This document shows positions 15,728-23,681 of a DNA stretch of 56,174 nt, piece after piece. The notes beneath the pieces are model-generated. The model saw nothing but the letters and a program-made list of their open reading frames with translations, made no database searches and was not told where the DNA came from. The stretch comes from CAZFLM01 sp964519955. GTDB lineage: Bacteria; Armatimonadota; Chthonomonadetes; Chthonomonadales; CAJBBX01. The stretch is from contig CAZFLM010000044.1 of assembly GCA_964519955.1 (NCBI GenBank), positions 1-56,174 on the forward strand, read 5' to 3'. A program made the translations under genes and the position numbers. The first letter of the stretch is position 1. The number at the start of each line of letters is the position of its first letter.

Positions 15728-16480
15728 ATGAGGAAGACCGCGGTCGTACTGCAGTTGATCGGCCTGCTGCTCTGCGCAAGCACCCACATCGCGTCGGCGC
15801 AGGCCGTCCTCTTCTCGTTCGAGAACGCCACCTACGGCACGAACGACCCAATCATCGACGCAGGGGTGGATCCTCCGGCTGTCACCCCCGACCCGTTCGT
15901 GGTCTGGTCCGACGACGGAGCCGTACAGGCCACCGTCAGCACGCTCTCGGACGGCTCGCAGTTCGGGGTCACCGACATGGGAGCTGGCATAGCCGAGGGC
16001 GCCCCGGTCTCGGGCTTCTCAGGCCAGTACATCGCCGGCGGGCGCACGTCGCTCCTGCCCGACGGCGACTACGGGGCCGCGGAACTACGCCTCCGGCTCA
16101 ACACGGCCATGGCCGCGCTCATGCTCGACTTCGTCGATGGAGGCGAGCTGACTGGGGAGTACGTCGAGGTCCCGATCATCGTCGAAGTCTCTCTGGGAGC
16201 TGGCCCGAGGCTGCTCCTAGGCGAGCTGACCGGAGTCCTCAACACACACGGCTACTACGAGGGAACAGGCGGATGGATGTCGACCAGCACAGGCGACCCG
16301 TTCGACACCATCTACCTGCGGGCAGGCACGTCCAGCCACGAAGGCGTCACGTTCGGCCTCGACAATCTGTGGACACGTCGGCCGTCCGACACCGTGCCCG
16401 AGCCCGGAGCCGCTGCGCTCCTGGCTTCGGCCGCGGGCGCACTCGCGGCGTTTGCGCGACCCAGGCGGCGCCGTCAGTAG
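15728..16480 (+). CDS. PEP-CTERM sorting-domain protein
   Basis: The 250-residue product has an N-terminal signal peptide (MRKTAVVLQLIGLLLCASTHIASAQ) and a C-terminal VPEPGAAALLASAAGALAAF helix followed by ARPRRRRQ. That is the tripartite PEP-CTERM signal processed by an exosortase at the membrane. The middle is a beta-rich extracellular domain with no catalytic motif. It lies 45 bases after the propeller/tandem-95 gene with a GGAAAGGA ribosome site, so the two probably share the sigma-54-type promoter at 12576. The exosortase gene is not in this window. Confidence 0.9.
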   Translation: MRKTAVVLQLIGLLLCASTHIASAQAVLFSFENATYGTNDPIIDAGVDPPAVTPDPFVVWSDDGAVQATVSTLSDGSQFGVTDMGAGIAEGAPVSGFSGQYIAGGRTSLLPDGDYGAAELRLRLNTAMAALMLDFVDGGELTGEYVEVPIIVEVSLGAGPRLLLGELTGVLNTHGYYEGTGGWMSTSTGDPFDTIYLRAGTSSHEGVTFGLDNLWTRRPSDTVPEPGAAALLASAAGALAAFARPRRRRQ

Positions 16481-16504
16481 CATGGCGCACCGTCTGAGCG
16501 TTTC

Positions 16505-16535
16505 GGGGAGCGTCCGAGAGCAACGGGCGCTCCCC
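16505..16535 (+). terminator. Hairpin terminator after the first PEP-CTERM gene
   Basis: GGGGAGCG (16505-16512) pairs with CGCTCCCC (16528-16535), with a 15-base loop and a C/T-rich tail (TCCTCCTCTCC). It follows the PEP-CTERM stop by 24 bases. Confidence 0.65.
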
Positions 16536-16631
16536 TCCTCCTCTCCGCCCCTTGCGAACAAGGAACCCCGGCCGCCATGGCGAACATGCGCTCGTGTGGA
16601 GTGCCGCCACCTCACCATAGGAGCGCTCGAT

Positions 16632-17846
16632 ATGCAGACGCACGGTACCGGCCTGACCCGCCGGCAGTTAGTAGGCGCCGCCGCAGCCGCGCCCATCCTC
16701 TTTTCCGCCACCAACCAGCCCGCCCGAGCCGCCCAGAGCACCCGCAAGGTCAAGCTTGGCGTAGTGGGCAACGGCGGGCGCGGCGCGTGGATCGCCGGCC
16801 TCTTCAAGCAGCACGGCGGCTACGAGATGCACGCCGTGGCCGACTACTTCCAGGAGGTCGCCGACGCCTGCGGCGATGCGCTGGGCGTGGACAAGGCGCG
16901 GCGCTTTTCCGGCCTGTCCGGCTACAAGCGGCTCATCGAGAGCGGCGTCGAGGCAGTCGCGCTAGAGACGCCCCCCTACGCCTTCCCCGAGCACGCCATG
17001 GCCGCCGCTGAGGCCGGACTACACGTCTATATGGCCAAGCCCGTCGCCGTCGACGTGCCCGGCTGCCACCAGATCGAACTCGCGGCGAAGAGGGCGGTGG
17101 AGAAGGGGCGCAACTTCCTCGTCGACTACCAGATGCCCACCGACCCCGCGAACATCGAGGTCGTCAAGCAGGTCCACGGGGGCGCCATCGGCAAGGTCGT
17201 CTACCTGAACAGCTACTATCTCGCCGGCCCGTTCGGCGATCCCCCGCTCACCGCCACCATCGAGAGCCGTCTGCGCGGGCTGGTCTGGGTGAACGACGTT
17301 GCGCTGGGCAGCGGCTACCACGGCAACGCGTGCATCCACGCCATCGACGCGGCGTGCTGGGTGGCCGCCGCCGTACCCATCGCCGCGATGGGCGCCTCTC
17401 GCTTCGGACGGAAGGACCCGCACGGCGACAGCCACGACGTGTTCGCGCTGACCTTCGAGTTCGCCGACGGTCTCATCCTGCAGCACCGTGCCAAGCACCT
17501 CGCCGACCAGTACACCGGGGACTTCTGTGGCTGCTACATCCATGGCCGGAGCGGGAATGCGTGGATCAGCTACTCCGCCAAGGCGTCGCTGCTAAGCGGC
17601 GACAATGCGTACAAGGAGGACGTCGTCAACCTCTACGAGGCTGGCGCTCGGCGCAACATCGCCACGTTCCACCAGAACGTCGTCGAGGGCAAGGTGGACG
17701 ATTCGACGGTGCGCCGCGCCGTCGACACCTGCCTGACGACGATCCTCGGCCGGGAGGCCGGGCGTCGCCGCGCTCGCATCACCATGGCCCAACTGCTAAA
17801 GGAGAACCGGCGGCTTGAGGTCAACCTGAAGGGGCTGAAGGCATGA
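16632..17846 (+). CDS. Tat-exported Gfo/Idh/MocA family oxidoreductase
   Basis: The 404-residue product has a Tat signal (LTRRQLVGAAAAAPILF, residues 8-24), then a Rossmann NAD(P)-binding segment (KLGVVGNGGRGAWIAG, about 39-54). The catalytic-region motif MAKPVAVDVPG corresponds to the EKP motif with Glu replaced by Ala-Lys-Pro context (YMAKPVAV, about 136-143). The C-terminal alpha/beta domain contains LGSGYHGNACIHAIDAACW. The family oxidises or reduces sugars or sugar derivatives; the substrate is unknown. It overlaps the next gene by 4 bases (ATGA), forming an operon with a sugar-isomerase-like protein. The ATG at 16632 has AGGAG about nine bases upstream. Confidence 0.9.
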   Translation: MQTHGTGLTRRQLVGAAAAAPILFSATNQPARAAQSTRKVKLGVVGNGGRGAWIAGLFKQHGGYEMHAVADYFQEVADACGDALGVDKARRFSGLSGYKRLIESGVEAVALETPPYAFPEHAMAAAEAGLHVYMAKPVAVDVPGCHQIELAAKRAVEKGRNFLVDYQMPTDPANIEVVKQVHGGAIGKVVYLNSYYLAGPFGDPPLTATIESRLRGLVWVNDVALGSGYHGNACIHAIDAACWVAAAVPIAAMGASRFGRKDPHGDSHDVFALTFEFADGLILQHRAKHLADQYTGDFCGCYIHGRSGNAWISYSAKASLLSGDNAYKEDVVNLYEAGARRNIATFHQNVVEGKVDDSTVRRAVDTCLTTILGREAGRRRARITMAQLLKENRRLEVNLKGLKA

Positions 17847-18715
17847 ACCTGATGCTGCTCGCAGCGATCGCGCTGGCCCTGTCTGTGGCGCCCCCCGCGA
17901 CGAAGGGTGTGCCAGTACGCAACGCCTTCTTCGCGATGGACACCTGCACCAAGGTGCACTACCCGGCCTCCGATGTGCTCTCACCCGACGCGCAGCTCGA
18001 TCTGCTGAAGGAGTTGGGGTACGCCGGCATCGCCTGGACCGCCGGCAACCCCGGCGAGACCAGGGCCGTGGCGGAGGGCTGCAAGAAGCGCGGCCTGAAG
18101 CTGTTCGCCCACTACCTCGGGGCGACGCTCCACCGCGACAAGCTGGAGATGCCGGCACCGTGGCGCGACGAGATAGACGCCCTGGCCGGAAGCGGTGCGC
18201 TCGTCTGGATCCACATCGGCAGCCCGGACTACGGCAAGTCGTCGCCAGACGGAGACGCCATCGCGGTTGCGGGGCTCCGCGAGGTCGCCGCCTACGCCGC
18301 TGCGCGCAAGCTGCGGGTCGCGCTCTATCCGCACGTCGGCGACTGGACCGAGCGCATCCAGGACTGCATCAGGGTCGCTGCGAAGGCCGGGCGCAGGAAC
18401 CTGGGCGTCACCTTCAACCTCTGTCACTGCCTGCAGCTCGGCGACGAGGCGAATGTGAGCGAGCTGCTGGGCCAGGCAATGCCACACCTCTTCATGGTCA
18501 CCATCAACGGGGCCGACGCGGGCGCGGGTGGGCGCGGGTGGGACAGGCTCATCCAGACGCTTGACCGCGGCACCTACGACGTCGGCATCGTGCTGCGCAG
18601 GCTCCAGGACCTGCACTACGCCGGCCCCATCGGCCTGCAGGGCTACGGCATCCCTGGCGACACCCGCGAGAACCTGGAGCGGTCGATGGCTGGGTGGAGG
18701 AAGCTGACGCAGTAG
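17843..18715 (+). CDS. Exported sugar phosphate isomerase/epimerase-like TIM-barrel protein
   Basis: The 290-residue product has a short signal peptide (MNLMLLAAIALALSVAPPA). The TIM-barrel sequence is of the AP-endonuclease-2/xylose-isomerase-like superfamily: LDLLKELGYAGIAWT, LKLFAHYLGATL, LGVTFNLCHCLQLGDE, HLFMVTINGAD, GPIGLQGYGIPGD. His/Asp/Glu metal ligands usual for the family are partly visible (H in NLCHC, D in NGAD). It starts inside the oxidoreductase stop by ATGA overlap. The pair probably processes a sugar in the periplasm. The substrate is not evident. Confidence 0.85.
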   Translation: MNLMLLAAIALALSVAPPATKGVPVRNAFFAMDTCTKVHYPASDVLSPDAQLDLLKELGYAGIAWTAGNPGETRAVAEGCKKRGLKLFAHYLGATLHRDKLEMPAPWRDEIDALAGSGALVWIHIGSPDYGKSSPDGDAIAVAGLREVAAYAAARKLRVALYPHVGDWTERIQDCIRVAAKAGRRNLGVTFNLCHCLQLGDEANVSELLGQAMPHLFMVTINGADAGAGGRGWDRLIQTLDRGTYDVGIVLRRLQDLHYAGPIGLQGYGIPGDTRENLERSMAGWRKLTQ

Positions 18716-18757
18716 TATGCATGAAGTATGAGCAGCCTCTTGCATACTCTGTTCATA
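18716..18757. promoter_or_regulatory. Palindromic TATG/CATA operator candidate upstream of the DinD operon
   Basis: TATG at 18716 and 18727 (11-bp spacing) is mirrored by CATA at 18743 and 18754 (11-bp spacing), symmetric around 18736.5. The one-helical-turn spacing suits a dimeric or tetrameric repressor. TTGCAT (18740-18745) inside the right arm could be a -35 with TAGTCT (18763-18768) as -10. It immediately precedes the gene at 18787. Confidence 0.5.
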
Positions 18758-18786
18758 CATGGTAGTCTCATAGTACGGAGGCTGCC

Positions 18787-19281
18787 ATGAGCGACGCATC
18801 GGCCCTACTACATGACAAGATAGACCAGGTTGAGCGCGAGCGCGCGAAGACGGCTGCCCGGGCCGAAGACTGCCTTCGCGAACACCAGGAACTGGCTGCG
18901 CGTGTTGCCGAGTTGGACGTCGTACTGAAGCATCTCCGCCGGTGGACGCTGGAGTGCGGCACCGAGGTCCGCGAAGACCGTGCCGCGGAGCCATATGCCG
19001 CTCGCAAGCCGCTACCCATCCGCCAAATGGTGCGCGCGTACTTGCAGTCGAGGGGTGAGTTCACCGGTAGAGCGTTGGTCAGCTCGATCCAGGACCGCGC
19101 GCCTGGAACGCGGATGCGGTCCATACGCGCCGAGCTAAGCCACTGCACGAGCCGCGGCGAAGCACGAAGAACGGGGCAGGACCAGTACGTCTCGCTGATC
19201 GCACACGAGGGCGACAGCACGCACCCCACGAGGGGGGAGACCGATGAGCCTGGAGTTGGATTTGGGCGAGTTAGCACCTGA
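18787..19281 (+). CDS. Coiled-coil protein with winged-helix-like C-terminus, upstream of dinD
   Basis: The 164-residue product has an N-terminal coiled coil (HDKIDQVERERAKTAARAEDCLREHQELAARVAELD, about residues 9-45). A compact region follows (PIRQMVRAYLQSRGEFTGRALVSSIQDRAPGTRMRSIRAELSHC) that looks like a winged helix of the kind found in restriction or regulatory proteins. GGAG lies eight bases before the ATG. It overlaps dinD by 38 bases, so the two are translationally coupled. A DNA-binding or regulatory role is likely but unproven. Confidence 0.6.
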   Translation: MSDASALLHDKIDQVERERAKTAARAEDCLREHQELAARVAELDVVLKHLRRWTLECGTEVREDRAAEPYAARKPLPIRQMVRAYLQSRGEFTGRALVSSIQDRAPGTRMRSIRAELSHCTSRGEARRTGQDQYVSLIAHEGDSTHPTRGETDEPGVGFGRVST

Positions 19282-20089
19282 CTTCGAGAGCATCAGACGC
19301 CTTGCTCAGCACGGCGCCGAGTACTGGAGTGCCCGCGACCTGATGCCGCTCCTCGGATATGCCAAATGGAGCAACTTCGAGGATGCGCTGCAGCGCGCGA
19401 TGACCTCCTGTTCACAGTTTGGGCAGAATGTATGCGACCATTTTGCCGAGACCGGCAAAATGGTTCATACCGGCAGCGGAGCACAGCGCAAGGTTGCAGA
19501 CTGGTATCTCAGCCGGTATGCTGCATACCTCATCGCGCAGAACGGGGACCCGAGCAAGCCTGAGATCGCGGCTGCGCAGGCGTACTTCGCCGTCCAAACG
19601 AGGCGGCAGGAGATGGCCGACGCCGATGCGTTCGCGCTGGAGAAGCGCGTCGACGCCAGGCTCCGCCTAGCCGAGTCCAACAAGCGCCTGGCGAGCGCCG
19701 CACAGAACGCCGGCGTCTTGAGCGCGCACTTCGGCATCTTCCAGGACGCCGGGTACAAGGGCCTCTACGGAGGCAAGGGCGTTCGCGACATCAAGGATCA
19801 CAAAGGCGTCCCACAGAACGAGGACCTGTCCGACCGCATGGGTCACGCCGAACTCGCCGCCAACGACTTCCGAGCTACACAGACCGAGGAGCGGCTGAAG
19901 CGCGAGCGCATCGGGGCCGAGCGTGACGCCATCAACGTGCATAACCAGGTGGGGCGTGCCATTCGCCAGACGATCCTCGATCAGGGCAACACGCCGCCCG
20001 AGGATCTGCCGCCCGAGGCCAGCCTGAAGCCAGCAATCGCCGCCAGGAAGCGCCAGACGCGCAAGCACTTGCCCGACGCCGACGCGTGA
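19244..20089 (+). CDS. dinD: DinD-family DNA-damage-inducible protein
   Basis: The 281-residue product matches the DinD/BRO-N antirepressor-like family in length (E. coli DinD is about 274) and in key segments: YWSARDLMPLLGYAKWSNFEDALQRA (about residues 27-52), HFAETGKMV, QRKVADWYLSRYAAYLIAQNGDP, and the C-terminal GLYGGKGVRDIKDHKGV...DRMGHAELAANDFRATQTEE. In E. coli DinD is SOS-induced and modulates RecA. The gene overlaps a coiled-coil/winged-helix gene and shares its palindromic upstream site, so damage regulation is plausible here. The start has GGGGGAGA upstream. Confidence 0.85.
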   Translation: MSLELDLGELAPDFESIRRLAQHGAEYWSARDLMPLLGYAKWSNFEDALQRAMTSCSQFGQNVCDHFAETGKMVHTGSGAQRKVADWYLSRYAAYLIAQNGDPSKPEIAAAQAYFAVQTRRQEMADADAFALEKRVDARLRLAESNKRLASAAQNAGVLSAHFGIFQDAGYKGLYGGKGVRDIKDHKGVPQNEDLSDRMGHAELAANDFRATQTEERLKRERIGAERDAINVHNQVGRAIRQTILDQGNTPPEDLPPEASLKPAIAARKRQTRKHLPDADA

Positions 20090-20139
20090 CCGACAGGGCA
20101 GGGCAGTGCCGTTGCGCCCAGTCCATCAGGGGGCTCGCC

Positions 20140-21036
20140 ATGTCCGTCGTCTTCGCCACGCTGGCCGACAGCGCCGAGCGCATCGCCGCGTGCCGCTGGA
20201 TGGTCCAAAGCCTGCGCGCGTTCGGCGGCGCGCTCACCTCGGCCCCGGTCTGGCTCATGCACACTGACGAGGCCGCCAGCGCTGTCAGCCGCGAGGGCTG
20301 GATGGGTCTGGGCGTCGAGCCAGCACTGGTGCCGCGCTGCCGCGAGATAGGCCGCATCGTGCTCGGCGAGAAGGTGGCCGCCGCGGCCGAAGCGGAGCGC
20401 CGCGCGGACGCCGAGGGCGCCGAGGTGCTCGCGTGGCTCGACGCCGAAGTGCTGGTCGCGAGCCCGCCGGAGCTGATTGCGCTCGCCCCAGACTGCGACG
20501 CCGCGCTCCGCCCGGTCCACCACCTCAACGTGGGGCTCCGGACCGATGAGCCCATCGACGCATACTGGCAGACCGTCTACCGGCACGCGGGCCAGAGGGC
20601 AGCCGCCGCTGTCCTCCACTCCCTGGTCGAGGACGAGCCGATCCGCGCGTACTTCAACACGCACATCTTCGCCCTGCGCCCGAGCCTGGGCATCTGCCGC
20701 GAGTGGCTGCGCCTGATGACGGCGCCTCTGGCCGACGGACGCCCGGTCGACGCCGACTGCCCGGATGGGCGCCACCGCGTGTTCCTGCATCAGGCAGTTC
20801 TCTCCGCGCTGCTCGTGGAGCGCATTCCGTGGGAGCGCATCCGGCTGCTGCCGGCGGCGTACAGCTACCCGTACAACCTGCACGCCCAGATACCCCCGCC
20901 GCGCAGGGCGCAGTCGCTCAGCGACCTCGCCTGCGTCGTCTGCGAGGGGCGCGAGATGGTCGCCGACCACATGACCGACATCCGCGTGGAAGGCCCCATC
21001 GCGGACTGGCTGGCGGCGCACCCGATCGTGCTGTGA
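20140..21036 (+). CDS. Putative glycosyltransferase-fold protein
   Basis: The 298-residue product starts MSVVFATLADSAERIAACRWMVQSLRAFGG, the usual opening of nucleotide-diphospho-sugar transferase folds. It has a DXD-like WLDAEVLVASPPELIAL near residue 107, and the later FNTHIFALRP and RVFLHQAVLSALL, as in sugar-nucleotide-dependent transferases. The ATG at 20140 follows an AGGGGG ribosome site, so the 18-residue longer frame is rejected. It follows dinD by 50 bases and may be co-transcribed. The acceptor and donor are unknown. Confidence 0.5.
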   Translation: MSVVFATLADSAERIAACRWMVQSLRAFGGALTSAPVWLMHTDEAASAVSREGWMGLGVEPALVPRCREIGRIVLGEKVAAAAEAERRADAEGAEVLAWLDAEVLVASPPELIALAPDCDAALRPVHHLNVGLRTDEPIDAYWQTVYRHAGQRAAAAVLHSLVEDEPIRAYFNTHIFALRPSLGICREWLRLMTAPLADGRPVDADCPDGRHRVFLHQAVLSALLVERIPWERIRLLPAAYSYPYNLHAQIPPPRRAQSLSDLACVVCEGREMVADHMTDIRVEGPIADWLAAHPIVL

Positions 21037-21112
21037 GCGAGCGGATCGGCGATGCACCGCAGCGAACGCAGACCTACGACGCTGGGGCTGGACGACAGGG
21101 GGAACCGCGGCC

Positions 21113-21895
21113 ATGCGGAACGTGACTGACGAGTACCGCGGCCACATGCGCGAGGTGATGCTCGCGAAGTGGCAGGACCCGCACTACCGCTGGCTCGTCC
21201 AGGAGGGGCGCATTCTGGCCGGGCAGGAGGAGGCCGACGGTGCGCAGCCGCCGCTCCCGGACCTCCTGAGCGAGCCGCCGCCGTACCCGCTGCCGCCAGA
21301 CGCCGAACGGAAGCTGCTGCGGTTCCTCGACGCCGAGTGGGAGCTATACGACGGCGCGGGCGCCAGGCACGACGCGGTGCTCACCGAGATGGACATCCTG
21401 GTCTCGACTGTGGTGAACGCCCGGCTGGGCACCGCGGACAAGGTGCGGACAGTGTGGGAGGCGCGGCGGCCCGTCGAGGAGTGCCTGGCGCGCATCCCGG
21501 CCAGTGCAGCGCTGGAGCGCGAGGAGGTGCCGTGGGCCGCCATCGAGGACCTCATCGACGCGGCCTGCTCCATCCGGCACGTTCAGTTGGCCACCGCGAC
21601 CAAGATCCTGCACCGCAAGCGGCCGGCGCTGATCCCGATCTATGACTCGGTCCTGGAGGAGTACTTTCGCGGTGACCGCTTTGCCGACTACTGGCGTTCC
21701 GCGCGCTGCGGCCGGTCCTCCGGACAGCGCTTCGTTGCCCGCCTCCGGCCATTCCGCCACCAACTCCGGTCGGCGCTGCCTGGCCTGAGGCGGCTGTGCC
21801 GGGCTGCGGCCGCCAACGGCACGCCGATCAGCCCAGTGCGCACCCTGGAGATCCTGATCTGGATCGACAACGAGCCGCGGGGGTACTACCGCTAG
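21113..21895 (+). CDS. DUF6308-like protein
   Basis: The 260-residue product contains ATKILHRKRPALIPIYDSVLEEYF (about residues 163-186), the segment I associate with the DUF6308 family. It is helical throughout, with a proline-rich linker near residue 45-65 (PPLPDLLSEPPPYPLPP). No signal peptide, membrane segment or catalytic motif is evident. A GGGGGA site precedes the ATG. The family has no established function. Confidence 0.6.
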   Translation: MRNVTDEYRGHMREVMLAKWQDPHYRWLVQEGRILAGQEEADGAQPPLPDLLSEPPPYPLPPDAERKLLRFLDAEWELYDGAGARHDAVLTEMDILVSTVVNARLGTADKVRTVWEARRPVEECLARIPASAALEREEVPWAAIEDLIDAACSIRHVQLATATKILHRKRPALIPIYDSVLEEYFRGDRFADYWRSARCGRSSGQRFVARLRPFRHQLRSALPGLRRLCRAAAANGTPISPVRTLEILIWIDNEPRGYYR

Positions 21896-21955
21896 GCATC
21901 GCTCGGGTCTGGCGCATGCGGGCCGTCCCGCCCAGAACAACCCGCGGGTTGAGCT

Positions 21956-21990
21956 GGACGGGCACGGAGGCCCATCCCACCACGGCACTG
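21956..21990 (+). repeat. 35-bp dispersed element, copy 1
   Basis: The stretch beginning GGACGGGCACGGAGG matches the reverse complement of 26650-26684 at 33 of 35 positions. It lies about 41 bases upstream of the metallo-hydrolase start (22032), in the same orientation relative to that gene as copy 2 is to its own downstream gene. A perfect palindrome, AACCCGCGGGTT, lies just upstream. Confidence 0.8.
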
Positions 21991-22031
21991 TAGGCTAGAC
22001 TCCAGATCCCATCAGCCGGAGCCAGACCAAC

Positions 22032-22745
22032 ATGCGCGTCACCGTCATCGGCCACAGCACCGTCCTGATCGAGGCAGGCGATGTCCGCCTCATCACCGAC
22101 CCATACTTCGGTGGGTGGGGCAACCCCGCCTACGCTCGGGTCTCCCAGCCGGCGATGCGCCGCGAGGAGGTGCCGCCCGTCGCGGCGGCGCTGCTCTCCC
22201 ACAACCACTGGGACCACACGGACCGGTGCTTCCTGCGCGGCCTCCCCGCGACCGTGCCCACGCCGTGCCCGAACCGCACGGTCTGGCTCACCAGGATGCA
22301 AGGCGCTCGCATGCCGGTGGGGATGGTTCCCTGGCGCGACATCGAGGTGGGCCCGTTCCGCGTCACTGCGGTACCGGCCGCGCATCTGGCGCCCACGATC
22401 GGCTTCGTCGTCCAGCACGGCGAGTGCGCGGTCTACTTCGCCGGCGATACGTTCTGCCGGGGCTTCATGCGCGAGATCGGGCAGCGGTGGCGCCTGGACG
22501 CAGCCCTGATGCCGGTCACCACCTACCGCCTGCCGATGACCATGAACGAGCGCGAGGCCGTTGACGCGGCGCGCTTGCTCGCCCCAAAGGCCGTGATCCC
22601 CATCCACCTCGGCATCCAGCCGCGTTCGCCGCTGCTGCGCACGGGCCAGTCGCCACAGGGCTTCGCCGCGCGCGTGAAGGAGGCCGGGCTCGACACGGAG
22701 GTGGTTGTCCTGCGCGACGGAGAGTGCTGGGAGGCAGGCGAGTAG
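22032..22745 (+). CDS. Metallo-beta-lactamase-fold hydrolase (UlaG-like)
   Basis: The 237-residue product has the H-x-H-x-D-H zinc motif as H57-N-H59-W-D61-H62. It also has MRVTVIGHSTVLIEAGDVRLITDP at the N-terminus, AAHLAPTIGFVV and VYFAGDT in the middle, and PIHLG near the end. The layout is that of the UlaG/RomA-like subgroup of metal-dependent hydrolases, whose substrates range from lactonised sugars to phosphodiesters. It is cytoplasmic, with no signal peptide. GGAG lies about ten bases before the ATG. Confidence 0.85.
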   Translation: MRVTVIGHSTVLIEAGDVRLITDPYFGGWGNPAYARVSQPAMRREEVPPVAAALLSHNHWDHTDRCFLRGLPATVPTPCPNRTVWLTRMQGARMPVGMVPWRDIEVGPFRVTAVPAAHLAPTIGFVVQHGECAVYFAGDTFCRGFMREIGQRWRLDAALMPVTTYRLPMTMNEREAVDAARLLAPKAVIPIHLGIQPRSPLLRTGQSPQGFAARVKEAGLDTEVVVLRDGECWEAGE

Positions 22746-22772
22746 CCGCCGATGACAACAGAGACGCCGAGT

Positions 22773-22788
22773 TGGCACGGTTTCTGCA
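22773..22788 (+). promoter_or_regulatory. Sigma-54-type promoter of the second PEP-CTERM gene
   Basis: TGGCACG (22773-22779) and CTGCA (22784-22788) place GG (22774-22775) and GC (22786-22787) exactly ten bases apart, matching -24/-12 RpoN promoter geometry. The PEP-CTERM gene starts about 128 bases downstream. A 6-bp hairpin (22793-22812) overlaps the expected transcript start. Confidence 0.7.
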
Positions 22789-22914
22789 CGTACGGTCGGT
22801 GTCTGGCGACCGGTGCAGAGCATGAGCGACGGCGTCGGTAACCGCGACGTGACTGCGCTCGAACCGGACAAGCAGAGACCCGCGTGCCGTTCCCTCTGGT
22901 GAAAGGAGACCGGA

Positions 22915-23610
22915 ATGGCAGCATTGTGTGGTCGCACCGCGCGCCTCCTCGCCGCCGCGGTGCTGCTGGGCTGCGTGCTGGCGCTGCCGTCGTTCGGGCA
23001 GCCGCTGCCATCGCTCAACTGGGTCACAGTCCCCGAGGACGCCTGGACCTACTGGGAGGCGCCCAGCACGCACTGGGGCGAGATCGACTACTACCCCACC
23101 AGCGTGTCCGAGTTCAGCTCGGGGCTCGTGCGCCGCGCCGATCCCACACTGGGCGACTACGTGCAGTACTCCAACTCGACTGTCCCGCAGTTCGGCCCCA
23201 TCTACATCTGGTCCGCCCCGATGTACCACGTGTTCGAGACGTACGCCTACTCGGCAGCCGACGTCAGCATCCCGATCAGGATCGGCGGCGATGACGCAGC
23301 CTCTCTGTTCGTGAACGACGTGTTCGTGGGTGGGGACGCAGGGCCATTCAGCCTGAACCTGCCCGGCGGAGAGTGGGTGAAGCTGGACCTCGTCGGACAC
23401 GACGCCATGGACCTCGGCTGGATCTACGGCATCCACATCGACAATGGCACGTCCCCCACCGAACCAGGCGCGCCGATCCAGAGCTACAACGTGCGGATAC
23501 GCGCCGAGGTGCCTGAGCCTGGCGTGGCGCTGGTGTGCTGTCTCGGCACCATGCTCCTCGTCGCGCTGTCGTTCCGGCGCCGGGCGGTCGCTCGGGTCCG
23601 AGCGCGGTAG
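22915..23610 (+). CDS. PEP-CTERM sorting-domain protein
   Basis: The 231-residue product has a signal peptide (about residues 1-28, ending PSFGQ) and ends with VPEPGVALVCCLGTMLLVALSF followed by RRRAVARVRAR, the PEP-CTERM anchor. The middle includes aromatic, carbohydrate-binding-like beta sequence (WTYWEAPSTHWGEIDYY, VSIPIRIGGDDAASLFVNDVFVGGD), suggesting a PA14/galactose-binding-like sandwich. A strong AAAGGAGA ribosome site precedes the ATG. It is transcribed alone, with a sigma-54-type promoter upstream and a 15-bp terminator stem downstream. Confidence 0.9.
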   Translation: MAALCGRTARLLAAAVLLGCVLALPSFGQPLPSLNWVTVPEDAWTYWEAPSTHWGEIDYYPTSVSEFSSGLVRRADPTLGDYVQYSNSTVPQFGPIYIWSAPMYHVFETYAYSAADVSIPIRIGGDDAASLFVNDVFVGGDAGPFSLNLPGGEWVKLDLVGHDAMDLGWIYGIHIDNGTSPTEPGAPIQSYNVRIRAEVPEPGVALVCCLGTMLLVALSFRRRAVARVRAR

Positions 23611-23624
23611 CAGCCTGCGGACGC

Positions 23625-23660
23625 GGCACAGGCCGGGCCACGAGCGGCCCGGCCTGTGCC
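23625..23660. terminator. Bidirectional terminator between PEP-CTERM and heparinase-like genes
   Basis: GGCACAGGCCGGGCC (23625-23639) pairs perfectly with GGCCCGGCCTGTGCC (23646-23660), a 15-bp stem with a 6-base loop. It sits between convergent genes ending at 23610 (+) and 23682 (-). Confidence 0.85.
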
Positions 23661-23681
23661 ATGCCTGCCTCTGTGCCCGGC

